A DNA stretch of 64,000 nt from the NCBI RefSeq assembly GCF_008327685.1, contig NZ_BDDE01000010.1, forward strand, positions 434,001 through 498,000, in the 5' to 3' direction. The notes below the pieces were generated by a model, which did no database searches, was not told the DNA's origin, and saw nothing but the letters and a program-made list of their open reading frames with translations. Positions 61,448 to 64,000 of the stretch are shown piece by piece; within the stretch, counting starts at the first letter, position 1; every line of letters begins with the position of its first letter. This stretch comes from Actinomadura sp. K4S16. Lineage in GTDB: Bacteria; Actinomycetota; Actinomycetes; Streptosporangiales; Streptosporangiaceae. The position numbers and the translations under genes are program-made.

Positions 61448-62239
61448 TCACTGCCCGGTCTTCCCGCCGGAGACCAGGTCGAGGCGCCCGTACAGGAAGT
61501 CGGCGGCGTTCTCGATGACCAGGCTCACATCGATCATCTCGTTGAGCGAGGCGGGCTGCGCGCCACCGGCGCGCTCCACCCAGGTGACCACGGCGTAGTG
61601 GCCGTAGGTCTTGGTGTAGGCGGCGGTGAAGCCGGGCCCGAACGCCGGGACGCCCTTCGGCTGCAGCGGGGACACCCAGCCCGCACCGGTCGCCGGCTCC
61701 AGGTCGCGGAGGACCTGCTTGACGCCCTCCTCGCTCACCATGTTGATCACGGCGAACTGGCCGACGTGCTTCTTGTCGTCGCTGACGTAGGCGGCGCGGG
61801 CGATCTGGCTGCACTGGTACTTGGCGAGGTCGCCCTGCAGCCGGCCGCCCCAGGTGGCCTCCTTGCAGTCGGAGCTCAGCTTCGACTCGGCCAGCGTGAA
61901 CGCGTACTTGCCCGACTTCAGGGTCTTGGCGGAGAACGCCTCGCCCTCGGTGATCGGGCGGGAGTCGTTCGACCGGGAGGCGAGCTTGGCGAAGCCCTCG
62001 CCGAGGTAGTCGGGCGCGTAGGCGGTCGGCACCGCCCGCTGCTGCGGCTTCGCCTCGTCGCCCCCGCCGGTCAGCAGGACCACCGCGACGACCGCGACGA
62101 TCACCGCGACCAGCGCGGCGGCCGCGCCGAACAGCAGCTTGGGACTGGGGAGCTTGCGGCCGGAGTCCTCCGCCGGCCAGAAGTCCCGCCGGCGGCCCTC
62201 GGCGGCCTCGGCGGAACCGGAGTCACGAGCCTCGATCAC
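61448..62239 (-). CDS. Unrecognised single-TM protein, paralogue of its neighbour
   Basis: The product is 263 residues from GTG 62239, after GGGG; an ORF start at 62281 is less likely. It has a short cytoplasmic part with FWPAEDSGRKLPSPKLLFG and a membrane helix (AAALVAVIVAVVAVVLLTGG). The outer domain has SSDCKEATWGGRLQGDLAKY and CSQIARAAYVS, then GAGWVSPLQPKGVPAFGPGF and GHYAVVTWVERA. The matched order of Cys, WGG and GHxAVV motifs shows it and the next gene arose by duplication. Function unknown. Confidence 0.78.
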   Translation of the reverse strand: MIEARDSGSAEAAEGRRRDFWPAEDSGRKLPSPKLLFGAAAALVAVIVAVVAVVLLTGGGDEAKPQQRAVPTAYAPDYLGEGFAKLASRSNDSRPITEGEAFSAKTLKSGKYAFTLAESKLSSDCKEATWGGRLQGDLAKYQCSQIARAAYVSDDKKHVGQFAVINMVSEEGVKQVLRDLEPATGAGWVSPLQPKGVPAFGPGFTAAYTKTYGHYAVVTWVERAGGAQPASLNEMIDVSLVIENAADFLYGRLDLVSGGKTGQ

Positions 62240-62308
62240 AGCCCCGGAGCTTAGCGGTCCGGGTCCCCCTCGCGCGCCCAAAAGGTGGTTTCGCCCAGAT
62301 TCCTTGGG

Positions 62309-63043
62309 TTAGATCCCGCTGCTTCCGATCAGCGCGCCGAACCCGTAAGTGGTGACGGCCGCGGCGGCGCCGAACAGCAGCTGCCGCGACCCGCCGAACC
62401 ACCACGGGCGGGCAGTGATCCGCGACACCAGCGCCCCGGCGCCGAAGAGCCCGAGCGCCGCGACGATCGCCGCCGGCCACAGGCTGGTGGCGCCCAGCAG
62501 GTACGGCAGCACCGGCAGCAGCGCGCCGACCGCGAACGACAGGAACGACGAGCCCGCCGCCAGCAGGGGTGAGGGCAGGTCGCCGGGCGTCACCCCGAGC
62601 TCCTCCCGGGCGTGCACCTCCAGCGCCTCGTCGGGGTTGCGGGACAGCTGCCGCGCGACCTCGGCGGCGGTCTCGGGGTCGACGCCGCGCGCCTCGAAGA
62701 CCTCGGCGAGCTCCCGCTGCTCGGCCGCCGGGTGGCGGGCGAGCTCCAGCCGCTCCACCTCGATCTCCGCCTCCGCCAGCTCCGACTGGGAGGCGACCGA
62801 GATGTACTCCCCCGCCGCCATCGAGAACGCGCCCGCCGCCAGGCCCGCGAGGCCCGCCAGCAGCACGACCTTCTGGGTCGCCTGGCCGCCCGCGACCCCG
62901 GCGATCAGGGCGAAGTTGGAGACCAGCCCGTCCATCGCGCCGAACACCGCGGGCCGCAGCCAGCCGCCGGTGACGTCCCGGTGCTGGTGGTGCTGCTCCG
63001 GGCGCACGCCGCGCTCCTCGGTCTTCTCCCCTGTGTCGGACAC
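62309..63043 (-). CDS. VIT1/CCC1-family iron/manganese transporter
   Basis: The 244-residue protein starts at GTG after GGAAAGG. Features are a His-rich N-terminus (EQHHQHRDV), AVFGAMDGLVSNFALIAGVA, SMAAGEYISVASQSELAEAE (metal-binding Glu-rich region after helix 2), and three further helices ending in FGALIGSSGI. VIT1/CCC1 proteins export Fe2+ or Mn2+ across membranes. The cytoplasmic Glu/Arg-rich insert between helices matches the family. It starts 11 bp after the lgt stop and is probably co-transcribed. Confidence 0.92.
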   Translation of the reverse strand: MSDTGEKTEERGVRPEQHHQHRDVTGGWLRPAVFGAMDGLVSNFALIAGVAGGQATQKVVLLAGLAGLAAGAFSMAAGEYISVASQSELAEAEIEVERLELARHPAAEQRELAEVFEARGVDPETAAEVARQLSRNPDEALEVHAREELGVTPGDLPSPLLAAGSSFLSFAVGALLPVLPYLLGATSLWPAAIVAALGLFGAGALVSRITARPWWFGGSRQLLFGAAAAVTTYGFGALIGSSGI

Positions 63044-63054
63044 CGTGGCCTTTC

Positions 63055-64000
63055 CTACTTCCCGTCCTTGACGGGCTCCCCCTTCTCCACGCGGTCGTGG
63101 TCGGCGGCACCGTCGGCCCCATTGTCCCCGGCCGCGTCCGCGGCCTCGGCGGCGGGGGCGCCGTTGCCGGCGGCCGCCTCGGGCCCGCTCTCGGCCGCGG
63201 GCTCGCCCGCAGCGTCGCCCTTCGCCTCGGGCGCGGAGCCCTCCTCGACGGCCTCGGGTTCCGGCTCGGGCTCCTCGACGGTCGCCGCCTCCGGCTCCAC
63301 TTCGCCGGCCGCGGGCTCGTCGGCCTCCGCGACCTCGGCCTGCGCCGCTTCGTCCTCCGCGGCGGGCTCCTCGGCGGGCTCCTCGTCCGCGCGCTCCGCC
63401 ACGTCTTCAACCGCCGCGTCTTCGACCGCGGCGTCTGCGGGCGGCGTTTCCGCGTCCGTCGTGTCTTCGGCCGTCGTGTCTTCGGCCGCCGTGCCTCCAG
63501 CCGTCGTCTCTTCGGCCGTCGGGTCCGCGGGGGTGGTGTCCTCCGGCGCGGCTTCCTGCACGCTCTCCTGCGCCGCGGAGGCCTCGGTGGCGGGGACGGC
63601 GGCGGCCGGAGCGCCGACGTTCTCCGGGCCGGTGCGGCCGCGGGCCAGGTACAGGTAGGCGACCGCGCCGGCGAAGACGACGATGGACGTCCAGTCGTTC
63701 AGCCGCAGCCCGAGGACGTGGTGGGCGTCGTCGATGCGCAGGGCCTCGATCCAGCCGCGCCCGACGGTGTAGGCGGCGACGTAGAGGGCGAACGCGCGGC
63801 CGTGCGTGAGCTTGTAGCGGCGGTCGGCCCAGATCACGAGGACCGCGACGCCGACGCACCACAGCGACTCGTACAGGAAGGTCGGGTGGTAGGTGGCGAC
63901 GTCGGCGTACTTGGGGTCGAGGCCGGGCCCGCCGTCCAGCATGGGACGGTGGTTCTCGTCGATCTTCAGGGCCCAGAAGGCGTCCAGCGGGCGGCCGTAG
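63055..64000 (-). CDS. lgt: Prolipoprotein diacylglyceryl transferase, C-terminal part (5' end outside window)
   Basis: About 315 codons are present, truncated at the window edge. The visible enzyme part has YHPTFLYESLWCVGVAVLVI, the conserved GRGWIEALRIDDAHHVLGLR (essential Glu-Arg region) and the last helix TSIVVFAGAVAYLYLARG. Lgt attaches diacylglycerol to lipobox cysteines in the membrane. An acidic Ala/Glu/Pro tail of about 190 residues follows, far longer than in most bacteria but seen in actinobacterial Lgt. The VIT1 gene follows 11 bp downstream. Confidence 0.94.
   Translation of the reverse strand, partial: YGRPLDAFWALKIDENHRPMLDGGPGLDPKYADVATYHPTFLYESLWCVGVAVLVIWADRRYKLTHGRAFALYVAAYTVGRGWIEALRIDDAHHVLGLRLNDWTSIVVFAGAVAYLYLARGRTGPENVGAPAAAVPATEASAAQESVQEAAPEDTTPADPTAEETTAGGTAAEDTTAEDTTDAETPPADAAVEDAAVEDVAERADEEPAEEPAAEDEAAQAEVAEADEPAAGEVEPEAATVEEPEPEPEAVEEGSAPEAKGDAAGEPAAESGPEAAAGNGAPAAEAADAAGDNGADGAADHDRVEKGEPVKDGK

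Overview
The window is a GC-rich actinobacterial chromosome segment. Third codon positions are GC-saturated, GTG starts are frequent, and many genes appear leaderless (a TANNNT -10 box followed by 6-7 nt and then the start codon). The gene content fits the Streptosporangiales, perhaps an Actinomadura or Thermomonospora relative; this is inference from gene families, since no rRNA is present. Markers include a four-domain rpsA, polA without proofreading residues, uvrB, coaE, pyk, a pdtaR-type ANTAR regulator, gltBD and lgt with a long acidic tail. There are no prophage genes, transposases, CRISPR arrays or secondary-metabolite clusters.

Layout. 1-3.4 kb: end of an AraC regulator, a thiolase-like/DUF35 pair, and a whiJ-type triad (anti-sigma-like ATPase, XRE-DUF5753 regulator, DUF397). 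3.4-15.2 kb: small accessory enzymes and regulators. These include a nitronate monooxygenase, a truncated flavin-oxidoreductase fragment behind an MFS exporter, an arsR/arsN1-like pair, a methyltransferase facing a TetR repressor over a large palindrome, CapA, an SGNH hydrolase, GNAT enzymes and an ADP-ribosylglycohydrolase homologue. 15.2-18.6 kb: uvrB and an orphan histidine kinase. 18.7-28.6 kb is the most unusual part: a three-gene cassette (two-TM membrane protein, cupin-like protein, inositol-monophosphatase family), an ArsB/NhaD-like permease, and a 1,954-residue TIR / degenerate metallophosphoesterase / NACHT / pentapeptide / WD40 protein. 28.6-38.6 kb: coaE, a membrane-anchored endonuclease/exonuclease/phosphatase, rpsA, a polysaccharide deacetylase, a gene-free repeat region and polA. 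38.7-48.7 kb: thioesterase, lipoprotein, the complete branched-chain amino-acid ABC operon livJ-H-M-G-F, pdtaR, tRNA-Leu(CAA), a LAGLIDADG-type protein and pyk. 48.8-64 kb: DJ-1/PfpI protein, AraC regulators, a toroid protein, a PLP decarboxylase, gltD-gltB, two paralogous membrane proteins, a VIT1 transporter and lgt (cut by the window edge).

Coordination. Nitrogen and carbon genes share promoter motifs. GlnR-like half-sites (GTAAC-n6-GTAAC and GTAAC-n6-TAAAC) precede livJ and gltB. DasR-like sites (core GGTCTAGACCA and close variants) precede pyk and gltB, and at gltB the two motif types overlap. This suggests joint control of amino-acid uptake, glutamate synthesis and the last step of glycolysis. 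Strong inverted repeats close many transcription units (rpsA, gltBD, pyk, livJ) and are listed individually.
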